A DNA stretch of 15,797 bases from CAWBCI01 sp963787195 (GCA_963787195.1 CAWBCI010000078.1:1-15797), one strand, 5' to 3'. Numbered from the stretch's first letter, positions 1 through 6,952 are shown. Numbers and translations are program-made. Notes: a model not told the origin generated them from the letters alone.

Positions 1-65
1 GTATCTGTATCAACCCCCATTAGACGGGACTAATTTCCTGCAGGTTAATAAGTGATTGATTTCAA

Positions 66-761
66 TTAATCTTTCTCAGAATGAGCCAATGTTCGTTTGC
101 GCAAAATAATGGACAAGCCGCAGTATTCAATATAGTTGTCAGGTGAGGTTTCCCGATGGTACGTTTTTGTTTTAGGATCGAAAAACCGGTAAGTATATGA
201 ATTGGAAACTGCCCAAAGAATCACCTTTTTTGTTGGATCGGGCCGATTAAGTGGATCAAGGTGTTCATCGGAATGTTGGACAGGTTTCCAGTCGGGGTTT
301 TTCTTTGTGTCAGATACATCTTCATCCTGATACATGGGGCGTTCAATACCAAAATACCGGCGCAGAATAAGAGAAAAAAGCGGGTGCTTGATTGAACCCC
401 ATGTTTTCATGTCCTTGGGTATCCAGTAAACTTCTACAATGATCTTCAGGTTGTTTTCACTTTTGGGATTCACGCTTTCCAAAATGGCTTTCTGGCCATT
501 TTTTACATCCGAATATTCTTTCAAATTATCAGGTAAAAGAACCAGCGGCCGGAATGCAAAATCCTGCTCTCCGTGCTTTTTGATCTTTAATTCCGGCAAA
601 TCACACATATCGTTCCAGATATCCTTATGAAGGATTTGGCAATTCGTGATGAACAATAACTTGGTTTTATATTTGTAAAATAATTTGAAAAAGGTCCATA
701 TTCCGCCAATAATAGTCAATAAAGTAATGGCAAGCGTATTCCATAAGTTGATTGAATCCAT
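66..761 (-). CDS. Hypothetical membrane-anchored protein
   Basis: This 231-residue protein matches no family I recognise. A single strongly hydrophobic segment at about residues 7-29 (starting LWNTLAITLL) is followed by basic residues (KYKTK), which suggests an N-terminal membrane anchor with the rest in the cytoplasm. The remainder is a soluble, charged domain of about 200 residues rich in Trp, Pro and Tyr (for example VEVYWIPKDMKTW and ILWAVSNSYTYRFFDPKTKT), with no catalytic motif I can identify. The ATG start is preferred because it places the hydrophobic segment at the extreme N-terminus. No strong ribosome-binding site is visible upstream. A copy of the conserved intergenic module A begins about 180 bp upstream of the start. 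The coding call rests on the length of the frame and a sensible protein composition. The function is unknown. Confidence 0.75.
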   Translation of the reverse strand: MDSINLWNTLAITLLTIIGGIWTFFKLFYKYKTKLLFITNCQILHKDIWNDMCDLPELKIKKHGEQDFAFRPLVLLPDNLKEYSDVKNGQKAILESVNPKSENNLKIIVEVYWIPKDMKTWGSIKHPLFSLILRRYFGIERPMYQDEDVSDTKKNPDWKPVQHSDEHLDPLNRPDPTKKVILWAVSNSYTYRFFDPKTKTYHRETSPDNYIEYCGLSIILRKRTLAHSEKD

Positions 762-942
762 AGCAAAAAGTGCTTTATATTTTTACACTTGAAAAATAAT
801 TAATCTCCATTAACTTTTTCATATTAAGAAACATATAGAAATTTTTGGAGATAAATGTCCGTCATTTTGCTTCATAAGTTCTATATTTCCGTTTCACTTT
901 TTATCAATGTTATGTTGCTTTTATTTCGCATAAAGCCCAAGG

Positions 943-1125
943 TTTGTATAAACCAAACGGGCAAGCCTATTTCCCATTTAAGTACAACAAAAATTCTTCA
1001 ATGCTCGTATTGTATGAACAATACTCTGTACTTTGACCAGGTAATTTTACTGAGGTTTGGTTTTAGCTTGCGTTAAATTTAGGATTGATAATTTAAATAT
1101 CCAAATATTTAGGGGGATATTTCAG
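943..1125 (+). repeat. Intergenic module A, copy 1
   Basis: This is one of five 180-185 bp related sequences in the window (also at 2991, 6263, 8755 and 15262), all in the same orientation. Shared landmarks in order are tttgtataaacc, an attctt(c) block, the core gaccagg(c/t)aa, aggtttgg, aaatttaggattgat with a partly complementary downstream ccaaatattta, and a terminal tttcag. It lies 5' of the minus-strand gene ending at 761. A weak 73-residue open frame across it (855-1076) does not look like a protein. The 762-942 stretch before it is AT-rich with nothing else recognisable. Confidence 0.75.
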
Positions 1126-1130
1126 ATCTG

Positions 1131-1192
1131 AGTGTAGAGTGTAGAGTGTAGAGTGTAGAGTGTAGAGTGTAGAGTGTAGAGTGTAGAGTGTA
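1131..1192 (+). repeat. Tandem heptamer array (AGTGTAG), about 9 units
   Basis: A perfect tandem repeat of a 7-bp unit runs for 62 bp directly after module A. The same unit occupies the same slot at 3178-3215 (about 5 units) and 8945-8976 (about 4.5 units), and a degenerate form sits at 4566-4598. Copy number therefore differs between loci, as expected for slippage-prone tandem repeats. Confidence 0.95.
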
Positions 1193-1245
1193 TTTTATAA
1201 AGTTTAAAAGATATTTTGATTTGTTTGCGTCCTGCTAATAGCTGT

Positions 1246-1389
1246 CAGATCCCGGCCTGCGCCGGGATGACGATTCATTCTATTATAAAGTAAAAGCGGC
1301 GGGCAAGCCTTTGAAGTTTTCAAAGGCTTGCCTGCCGCTTTCTAAGACCCACCACAAAGCCCGTCTTCCCGAATGAAGTGAGGGATCTG
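1246..1389. repeat. Nested palindromic element PAL, copy 1 (144 bp)
   Basis: The outer arms 1246-1272 (cagatccc...gccgggatgacg) and 1362-1389 (cgtcttcccgaatga...gggatctg) are imperfect inverted repeats. Inside lies a strong stem, 1293-1314 paired with 1320-1341, of 22 bp with a single G-T type mismatch and a loop of 5 nt or less. Module B (gatttgtttgcgtcctgctaatagctg) precedes it at about 1219-1245. The overall plan and length match copies at 4652-4795 and 13622-13767, but the inner stem sequence is different in each. It could fold as a cruciform or, if transcribed, as a long hairpin. Its function is unknown. Confidence 0.85.
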
Positions 1390-1447
1390 TTGGCGAATTG
1401 CAGATAAGGAATTCAGTACAGAATTGAGGACATCCGATTTCAGCGCC

Positions 1448-1472
1448 GACTGCTGACTGCTGACTGCTGACT
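1448..1472 (+). repeat. Tandem heptamer array (GACTGCT), 3.6 units
   Basis: A short perfect tandem repeat with a 7-bp unit lies just after the palindromic element and 31 bp before the 3' end of the metallophosphoesterase gene. The unit differs from the AGTGTAG array but has the same period. Confidence 0.85.
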
Positions 1473-1503
1473 GTATTAAGCCCCTGTATACCCTTGTTTA
1501 CCC

Positions 1504-2826
1504 CTAATACCGCAATGATTCTTCACCCATTAATGTAACGACATCTTTTTCGTAATTGTAAAGTTTTACATAAGTTTGAGAAGAAGCATCTGCATTTTGT
1601 GGGGTAATGACCACAAAATTCATGGTTGTATTCGGTTGATTATTGTCAATCCAGGTACCGGAATTCGCATAAACACATTTTTTACCATCATGGCTTATCC
1701 CTGCATTAATTACGGGTACGTGAGTATGACCAAATACTACAATTCTTTTATCTGAAGCAGGGTTCAAAAAGTACTGCACATTTGCCTGGTAGTCGGTGAA
1801 GGTACTTGACATCACCGAATCGATTGCATATTCAGTATTAATGGGAATAGCCACATGATTATAATTTTGTCGTTCATACCATTTTTCCTGTATCCCATTA
1901 TAAAGATCCACATCTATATTTCCTCCTGGTGAGGATTGATAAGGAACAACATCGTCAACTGAATAATTACCCGTAAATCCATTCATGTTCGTAACAATGA
2001 TTTTCTGATCAAATCTGTTTTCAATGGGGAACATAGTCACTGTTTTATGCCAAATTTTCCAATATCTATATAACAAATCCTGGTTTGGGTCACCCGAACT
2101 ATTTGGGCTAATATTGGGTAATGTATCTCCGGGTGCCGGGAAACGTTGTTTTACGAAGAGTGCAGCTATTCTTGTAAAAAAATAACCGGGAGGCAAAATG
2201 GTACCCGGGGCAATATCCTGATTTGAATACGGATCGGGCGCACAGAAAAAATTGTAGCGGTGGCTATGTTCAATAGCTATCAGAGGACAGTCAGCCGGGG
2301 AATAAGTACCTAAGCCCAACACATTATCCCGAGCCTGATTTACTCCTGGAAGGATAGATTCAATACTTGCTGCAGTAATTGTTAAATCATGGTTTCCAGG
2401 CAGATAAGTAACTAAAATCTTCCCTTCCTGAATAATATTGTCAATCGCATCAAACACATCTTTGTTGGCAGTCTTGAGGCGTTGTACAAAATCAGCCTGA
2501 TCACTTCCCTGGTATGTATTTACATCAGCCGGCACAAACCATTCATCAACCAGATCTCCGGCAATAACAAGTTCCTTAACATTTTCAGAGGCTTGAGCCT
2601 CTTTAAGCATTTTAATAAGCGTTCCCCGATTATCGACACACTCTGAATAAGATGTATCAGCGCCAAGGTGCATATCGCTAATGACAACAATCATATTCCT
2701 CTCACTCCCGCCATTGCTAAAAGGGTCCCCAGCAGAAGATGTTTGATTTGATTTTTTGCATGATGCCATTACAAAAAGTAACAACAATATACCACACACA
2801 TTTAATAATCCCGAATTAATTTTCAT
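1504..2826 (-). CDS. Calcineurin-like metallophosphoesterase lipoprotein
   Basis: This predicted exported phosphoesterase has 440 residues. The N-terminus is a lipoprotein signal: a hydrophobic stretch at residues 7-21, then a lipobox ending ASC with the modified Cys at 23, followed by KKSNQ. It should be anchored on the periplasmic or outer membrane side. The two-metal catalytic motifs of the calcineurin-like superfamily are all present and in order: DMH at 51-53, GDLVD from 90, GNHD at 144-147, and GHTH at 366-369. An additional HSH at 188-190 may also bind metal. The family usually hydrolyses phosphomonoesters, phosphodiesters or nucleotides; the substrate here cannot be told. The long insert between GNHD and GHTH makes it larger than LpxH-like enzymes. 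It stands alone, flanked on both sides by intergenic repeat modules, with module A 165 bp upstream of its start. Confidence 0.9.
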   Translation of the reverse strand: MKINSGLLNVCGILLLLFVMASCKKSNQTSSAGDPFSNGGSERNMIVVISDMHLGADTSYSECVDNRGTLIKMLKEAQASENVKELVIAGDLVDEWFVPADVNTYQGSDQADFVQRLKTANKDVFDAIDNIIQEGKILVTYLPGNHDLTITAASIESILPGVNQARDNVLGLGTYSPADCPLIAIEHSHRYNFFCAPDPYSNQDIAPGTILPPGYFFTRIAALFVKQRFPAPGDTLPNISPNSSGDPNQDLLYRYWKIWHKTVTMFPIENRFDQKIIVTNMNGFTGNYSVDDVVPYQSSPGGNIDVDLYNGIQEKWYERQNYNHVAIPINTEYAIDSVMSSTFTDYQANVQYFLNPASDKRIVVFGHTHVPVINAGISHDGKKCVYANSGTWIDNNQPNTTMNFVVITPQNADASSQTYVKLYNYEKDVVTLMGEESLRY

Positions 2827-2990
2827 GAAATATTCCCTTTCTATTTCTTCCTACTCTTAAAGCTTTTCAGAATCCGCTCCGTTTTTTTAATTGATATCTG
2901 GTCTTCAATTTTTTTGATTAATAATCGTACTATTTGTCACTTTGGGTGATTATCCTTATTTATTATTTCCTCTTATTATCTTGGCTAAGC

Positions 2991-3172
2991 TTTGTATAAA
3001 CCAAGCTGTTAATGTCATTCTCACATTAACAAAAACATAAATTCATCAAGCTTCGGGTGGGGAGATTTAAACCCTGGTCTTTGACCAGGCAATCATTTTA
3101 AGGTTTGGGTTTTCCTGCGTTAAAATTAGGATTTATATTTCAACTATCCTAATAATTAGGGAGTTATTTCAG
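2991..3172 (+). repeat. Intergenic module A, copy 2
   Basis: This 182-bp copy of module A shows tttgtataaacc, tttgaccaggcaa, aggtttggg, aattaggattt, taataattaggg and terminal tttcag. It begins 165 bp upstream of the metallophosphoesterase start codon and points away from it. The 2827-2990 stretch between is AT-rich with no other recognisable feature. Confidence 0.8.
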
Positions 3173-3177
3173 AGTTA

Positions 3178-3215
3178 AGTGTAGAGTGTAGAGTGTAGAG
3201 TGTAGAGTGTAGAGT
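3178..3215 (+). repeat. Tandem heptamer array (AGTGTAG), about 5 units
   Basis: The same 7-bp unit as at 1131-1192 sits in the same position, directly after module A and before module B. Confidence 0.95.
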
Positions 3216-3216
3216 T

Positions 3217-3299
3217 GATTAAGCTTAAAAAAGTGGTGTATCGATTTGTTTGCGTCCTGCTAATAGCTGCCGGATTCCTCATTTCATCCGGGATCTGAC
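3217..3299 (+). repeat. Module B plus truncated PAL arm
   Basis: Module B is present (gattaagcttaaaaaagtgg, then gatttgtttgcgtcctgcta) and is followed by a divergent left PAL arm (ggattcctcatttcatccgg, gatctg). The central hairpin and right arm are missing. The sequence from about 3300 to 3422 holds short CAGA/TTCAG-type near-repeats and nothing else recognisable. Confidence 0.6.
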
Positions 3300-3422
3300 A
3301 TCGGATTGCTGAGAGGGATCTCACAGAGACAGTGTCCTCATAATTTCAGAATTCAGAAGGCTGATTTCAGATTTACGATATCTCTTCGGTATGTAAAAGA
3401 AGACAGCATCGGAGGCCATACC

Positions 3423-3575
3423 TTATTCTACTATTATTTTTTTCCTGATAAGTTGCCCGCCAAGATTTAATTCCATAATATAAAATCCCGTCTTTAAATC
3501 TAATGCATCCAGATAGTTTTCCTTTGTTTTTTGGGATAGGACTTATTGTCCGTTCAAATTAAATAATATTGTCAA
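3423..3575 (-). pseudogene. Remnant of a T9SS C-terminal sorting domain
   Basis: Read on the minus strand, this stretch encodes the end of a type IX secretion sorting domain: LTILFNLNGQ, an in-frame TAA at 3543-3545, then VLSQKTKENYLDALDLKTGF, then YIMELNLGGQLIRKKIIVE and a stop at 3423-3425. The pattern of L-K-x-G-x-Y-I-x-E-L and the terminal K-K-I-I-V-E is characteristic of the family. There is no cargo domain of its own. The sequence upstream on the same strand is the unrelated beta-barrel gene, in a different frame, ending at 3587. The internal stop and missing N-terminus indicate a decayed gene end. Functional expression is very unlikely. The family assignment is inferred from motif shape only. 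Confidence 0.75.
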
Positions 3576-3586
3576 TATCAAAGTTT

Positions 3587-4336
3587 TTAATTTGTTTTGA
3601 TAACAAAACACACTCCTAAATCTATACTTGATATTTTCTGAGTTAAGCTCAGATCTTTAGTCTTCCATCCATTAGGCGTCATAGGGTATTCGGCTTTACA
3701 ATTCAGTGTTGGTTTTGAATATGAATAACTTAAATACAAACGCAATCCATATTTTCCATTAAAGAGATACGAATAGCTAATCTCCGGCCTTATGTAAAAG
3801 CTATATCCTTTTCCACTACTTATAAAATATATCCATATTAAATTACCATCCTGAACAAAGTCATGCTCTATAGAAGGTCTGTTTGCAATTGCAAGTCCTC
3901 CAAAGGCAGAAATCTCAAAACGAGAATTTCTTTTGCTCAAATTGAAGCTTGGACCAGCCATTAAATTGATATTAACCCAATTACCAACTTTAGTTGATAA
4001 CTGAACATCATCTTTAAGTTCAGTGTTCATGAAAGTAGTATCAATCATAGTGTTTGCAGAAAAGGAATTGACAGAGATAGCCACATTGAATCCAAAATAT
4101 TTATCACCTTTAAATCCATATCTGCCATATACGGCAAAGCCATTGTTTGCTGAACCATGTGAATCATTTGTGACAGTTTTTTTGCTAAAATTACCCGTTG
4201 GAATTGAGTATCCTATGCCAAAATTTGCATAGTAATCCTTGTTTTTGTGGCTTGGTTTTAAATCTTGAGAATAGGAGAGAAAAGGAAAGATGATAACAAA
4301 AATAAAAGTAATAATTCTGATCATTAATTTTTGCAT
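3587..4336 (-). CDS. Outer-membrane beta-barrel protein
   Basis: This 249-residue protein is predicted to sit in the outer membrane. A signal peptide is clear: MQKLMIR followed by a hydrophobic core and a cleavage-like FLSYSQ at about residues 19-24. The mature part alternates polar and hydrophobic residues with aromatic girdles typical of beta-strands, for example YYANFGIGYSIPTGNF, FAVYGRYGFKG, YFGFNVAISVNSF, WVNINLMAGPSFN and YGLRLYLSYSYS. It ends in a strand-like IDLGVCFVIKTN. This resembles the small OmpA-like or OmpW-like barrel family (PF13505/PF13568 type) common in Bacteroidota, of similar length. No enzymatic motif is seen. The start at the first Met fits the signal peptide. A T9SS sorting-domain remnant begins within a few bases downstream in another frame, but it is not part of this protein. 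Ligand or role unknown. Confidence 0.82.
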   Translation of the reverse strand: MQKLMIRIITFIFVIIFPFLSYSQDLKPSHKNKDYYANFGIGYSIPTGNFSKKTVTNDSHGSANNGFAVYGRYGFKGDKYFGFNVAISVNSFSANTMIDTTFMNTELKDDVQLSTKVGNWVNINLMAGPSFNLSKRNSRFEISAFGGLAIANRPSIEHDFVQDGNLIWIYFISSGKGYSFYIRPEISYSYLFNGKYGLRLYLSYSYSKPTLNCKAEYPMTPNGWKTKDLSLTQKISSIDLGVCFVIKTN

Positions 4337-4565
4337 TTAATGTTGTTGCTTTTAGTTGTCATTTTTCAACACAATTTACACTTAAGGGCCATATATATAC
4401 ACAGGTTTAACTGATAATGCCTTGGTCAGGGCTGAAAAATATTGATATTTCCCCTTAAGGTTTGGTATGCATACCTGCTTATTTCAGACCTGATTAAAAA
4501 ATCCCTTCGACTTTTAACATGAACGAAAGTTCGGGAGAAAAAATGATAATTCCAAACAAAATTAT

Positions 4566-4598
4566 AGTGTAGAGGGTAGAGTGTAGAGGGTAGAGTGG
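4566..4598 (+). repeat. Degenerate heptamer array (AGTGTAG/AGGGTAG alternating)
   Basis: The two heptamer variants alternate, giving a 14-bp higher-order unit repeated about 2.3 times. Module B follows immediately (ggattaagcttaaaaaagtg, then gatttgtttgcg). The preceding 4337-4565 region may contain a heavily decayed module A: taatgcc, ggtcagg, aaggtttgg and cttatttcag occur in the right order at about 4413-4489. This is too weak to call separately. Confidence 0.8.
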
Positions 4599-4651
4599 AT
4601 TAAGCTTAAAAAAGTGGTGTATCGATTTGTTTGCGTCCTGCTAATAGCTGC

Positions 4652-4795
4652 CAGATCCCTCCTGCGTCGGGATGACGATTCATTCTAGTATAAAAGGAAA
4701 GCGGTGCGGCACACCTCTGGAAATCTTTAAGGTGTGCCGCGCCGCTTTCCTAGAACCACTACAAAGCCCGTCATCCCGATGAAATGAGGGATCTG
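4652..4795. repeat. Nested palindromic element PAL, copy 2 (144 bp)
   Basis: The left outer arm 4652-4677 (cagatccctcctgcgtcggg, atgacg) pairs with the right outer arm 4769-4795 (cgtcatcccgatgaaatgag, ggatctg). The inner stem 4696-4716 pairs with 4730-4750 over 21 bp with one mismatch and a 13-nt loop. Its length is identical to copy 1, yet most of the inner stem (gcggtgcggcacacct) differs from copy 1 (gcggcgggcaagccttt). It ends 85 bp before the tyrosine-phosphatase start codon. Confidence 0.88.
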
Positions 4796-4843
4796 GCGGC
4801 GGCTTGCTTTTCCCGGAACCGGCATTAAGTATATTTATAATAA

Positions 4844-4851
4844 TACCTTTG
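4844..4851 (+). promoter_or_regulatory. Candidate Bacteroidota -7 promoter element (TACCTTTG)
   Basis: TACCTTTG fits the phylum consensus TAnnTTTG and lies 28 bp upstream of the tyrosine-phosphatase start codon. No convincing -33 TTTG box is visible at the usual spacing, so the call is tentative. Confidence 0.45.
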
Positions 4852-4879
4852 TTAGTCTGGCTGCTAAATAAATAACTAA

Positions 4880-5782
4880 ATGATGAAATACCCCCATAAA
4901 TTCTACACTAATAACAAGTTTGTTTTTCTGATCCTACTATCAGGCATTTTCTTTAGTTCCTGCTCTAACGTGCGTAATAAAGAACCGGATCCAGGACAAA
5001 GTCTGGGTATTGCTTCCATCCCCAATCTGCGGGACATGGGTGGCTATGTAACTACAAACGGAGCCACTGTTGCCAGAGGATTGGTATATCGTTCAAATCA
5101 ACTCTATGACATTAGTGCAGGTGATATGCTTTTGCTTGCAAAGCTCAATCTTAAGAATGACTTTGACCTGCGTACCGCCACAGAGCGAAATGCAAAACCG
5201 GATGAGCTGCCTACTGGTGTCAACGATATTTGGCTGGATGTACTGGCTGACGATCCGGGTTCCGGACCGGCAAATCTTTCAGGACTCTTATCGGATCCTC
5301 AAAAAGCGAATGCTGAACTTGGGGATGGCAAGGTGGAGAAGCTGTTTCAGAATGCTTACCGCCAGTGTATTTCTTTGCCAAGTGCACAAGCAGCATACAG
5401 GAAATTATTCCTAGCGCTGGGAGACAAAAATGAGTTGCCGGCACTCTTCCATTGTACTACTGGAAAGGATAGGACCGGATGGGCAGCAGCAGCCCTGCTG
5501 AGCCTGCTTGGCGTGCCAATGGAAACGGTTAAGCAGGATTACCTGCGCAGCAATGATTACATTCTTCCCATGTACGAGACCCTCATCCAGCAATTCCTCG
5601 CTGCCGGCGGAGATCCTTCCATTCCCACTGCTATACTGGGTGTGAAGGAAGAGTACCTGAATGCCGCATTTGACGAAATGCTTGACAAATATGGCAGCAT
5701 TGAAAATTATTTTTCTGAAGCTTTAGGCATAAGCATTACCCAGCAGACTGCCTTGCGGAATTTATACCTGAAAAACAAATAA
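4880..5782 (+). CDS. Tyrosine-protein phosphatase lipoprotein (Y_phosphatase3-like)
   Basis: This 300-residue protein is an exported protein-tyrosine or dual-specificity-type phosphatase. It has a lipoprotein signal (hydrophobic residues 14-25, lipobox SSC with Cys 28). The mature domain opens with IPNLRDMGGY at about 47-56, the signature of the Y_phosphatase3 family (PF13350), followed by FDLRT at 95-99. The catalytic P-loop HCTTGKDRTG spans 191-200, giving the CX5R nucleophile Cys 192 and phosphate-binding Arg 198. The C-terminal helices end with a typical IENYFSEALGIS-like segment. Length agrees with the family (about 250-300). Family members act on phosphotyrosine and some on phosphoinositides; the substrate here is unknown. 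Two adjacent ATG codons are possible starts, and the first is used here. A candidate -7 box lies 28 bp upstream. It converges with the HNH gene across an 83-bp gap. Confidence 0.92.
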   Translation: MMKYPHKFYTNNKFVFLILLSGIFFSSCSNVRNKEPDPGQSLGIASIPNLRDMGGYVTTNGATVARGLVYRSNQLYDISAGDMLLLAKLNLKNDFDLRTATERNAKPDELPTGVNDIWLDVLADDPGSGPANLSGLLSDPQKANAELGDGKVEKLFQNAYRQCISLPSAQAAYRKLFLALGDKNELPALFHCTTGKDRTGWAAAALLSLLGVPMETVKQDYLRSNDYILPMYETLIQQFLAAGGDPSIPTAILGVKEEYLNAAFDEMLDKYGSIENYFSEALGISITQQTALRNLYLKNK

Positions 5783-5865
5783 AAGGGTCTGTGTTGCCCT
5801 GCAATAGTGAAAAGGCGATAGCAGGGTTGAGGAGCATTAACGCTAAGAATTTAGGTTCGTTTTAT

Positions 5866-6168
5866 TCAATTATGTCGGGATTCATGACAGGCATTGCAGA
5901 CGGACACCAACCATTTAATGGGCTCTTTTCCAATGTTCTTTCTGGCATATTTCTTATGGTGGACTTGGGTTGCACGTGCTCCACAATACACACACCGCCA
6001 GTTATCTCTTTTGAGAACCACATATCGCTTACGCCTCCATTCATCTGACTTTAGATAATCGTTACGGTAGTAATTTCTGCAGCGGACACGTTTAATATTG
6101 AACATCAAACGAGGAATCACGATGGAGACAACTAAAAGGATTACAATGACTATAATCTGATTTTCCAT
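5866..6168 (-). CDS. Membrane-anchored HNH endonuclease-like protein
   Basis: This 100-residue protein has an unusual layout. Residues 4-24 form one hydrophobic helix (IIVIVILLVVSIVIP), followed by a basic linker and a compact HNH/zinc domain. Visible motifs are WRRKRYVVLKRDNWRC at about 44-59, a CVYC knuckle (Cys 59, Cys 62), the catalytic-type VHHKKY (His 70-71), and CNACHESRH (Cys 91, Cys 94, His 95, His 99). This is the HNH order with a four-Cys zinc site, as in PF01844-type nucleases, which are normally soluble and act on DNA. All expected metal-site residues appear intact, so activity is plausible, but the substrate and the reason for a membrane anchor are unknown. The gene stands alone, convergent with the phosphatase gene and with module A 95 bp upstream. 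Confidence 0.85.
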   Translation of the reverse strand: MENQIIVIVILLVVSIVIPRLMFNIKRVRCRNYYRNDYLKSDEWRRKRYVVLKRDNWRCVYCGARATQVHHKKYARKNIGKEPIKWLVSVCNACHESRHN

Positions 6169-6262
6169 AAAATTGTCTCAATAGTTATTATCAGGTGCGT
6201 ATAGGTTTCACAAGTATTTCTTATAAGTTCATAACTTGTTCTACGTTGTACTTGCACATAAA

Positions 6263-6446
6263 TTTATATAAACCAAGCTGCTAATGCCATTTTCACATTA
6301 ACTAAAACAAAAAATTCTTCATCCTTTTGATAGGGAAAACAAAATTTTAGATTACGACCAGGCAACGCCACTAAGCTTTTGTTTTTTCGTGTTCTAAATT
6401 TAGGATTGATATTTAATATATGCAAATATTTAGGGGCTTATTTCAG
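6263..6446 (+). repeat. Intergenic module A, copy 3
   Basis: This 184-bp copy shows tttatataaaccaagctgct, aaaaattcttcatcctt, acgaccaggcaa, aaatttaggattgat, caaatatttagggg and terminal tttcag. It begins 95 bp upstream of the HNH gene start. Here the array that follows is of a different heptamer, and module B and PAL are absent. Confidence 0.8.
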
Positions 6447-6480
6447 TTCAAAATGCAAATTCAATGAGACTATCTTTTCA

Positions 6481-6531
6481 CGACTCACGACTCACAATTC
6501 ACGATTCACGACTCACGACTCACGACTCACT
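6481..6531 (+). repeat. Tandem heptamer array (CGACTCA), about 7 units
   Basis: Seven 7-bp units are visible: five are CGACTCA and two are variants (CAATTCA, CGATTCA). The array lies about 34 bp after module A, in the slot that holds AGTGTAG arrays elsewhere. A further two-unit heptamer (tctgaaatctgaaatc) follows at about 6534-6550. Confidence 0.92.
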
Positions 6532-6588
6532 ACTTCTGAAATCTGAAATCATGTTGTTCCCTTCCCTGGCTGGCTGCTGCCGCGTTCG

Positions 6589-6852
6589 TTATGGTGCGAT
6601 ATTATCTTTCCATTCAATTTCCAATAACTCCCAGGCACTTCCATCTTCATATTCATATTTAATCAAACCTTATTCCTTAGTATAATATAGAATAAAGAAT
6701 TCATCAGGCTTGCAAGCAACGGAGTCGCAATAGATGTTAGAATAAGAAAAGTCCTGAATTGTTAAGCTATCTTCTTTCCATTGACTGTCCCTAAAATTCT
6801 CTTTTAACAATGGTAGTCGCCCCCCCACTTGTACACCTGGTATATTTATCAT
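6589..6852 (-). pseudogene. Broken gene fragment with in-frame stop
   Basis: On the minus strand an open frame from 6852 (MINIPGVQVGG) runs to a TAA at 6670-6672. The same frame then continues with protein-like sequence, GLIKYEYEDGSAWELLEIEW, then KDNIAP and a stop at 6589-6591. The peptide across the stop, FFILYYTKE*GLIKYEYEDG, reads smoothly, which suggests a Tyr codon mutated to TAA. A run of seven G (C7 on the plus strand, about 6810-6816) near the 5' end may mark an additional frameshift, and no convincing N-terminal domain or signal peptide is present. I do not recognise the family. The gene is likely non-functional unless the stop is a sequencing error. Confidence 0.6.
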
Positions 6853-6952
6853 TCATATCTCTAAAACTAACTGAAAATGAAGGATAATCAAAAGAGTATT
6901 GGGCTAAGATTATTAAATCGAATTTATATTCGTCTCACTCTGGTGTCCCTTT

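Noticed and set aside
855..1076. 73-residue plus-strand open frame
   Set aside because: It lies across module A, has no protein-like composition beyond a chance hydrophobic start, and no equivalent frame is kept in the other module A copies.
1131..1192. CRISPR-like array
   Set aside because: The units are 7 bp with no spacers, so this is a simple tandem repeat. No cas genes are present.
5783..5865. Terminator between the convergent phosphatase and HNH genes
   Set aside because: Only a 6-bp ccctgc/gcaggg stem with an 18-nt loop and no T-tract is visible, which is too weak to call.
5791..6048. 85-residue plus-strand open frame downstream of the phosphatase gene
   Set aside because: It is antisense to the HNH gene, whose Cys/His motifs show the minus strand to be coding.
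3543..6672. Reassigned TAA codon, because two protein-like readings cross in-frame TAA
   Set aside because: TAA is used as the normal stop of intact genes here (for example those ending at 5782 and 13420). Two decayed fragments explain the observation better.
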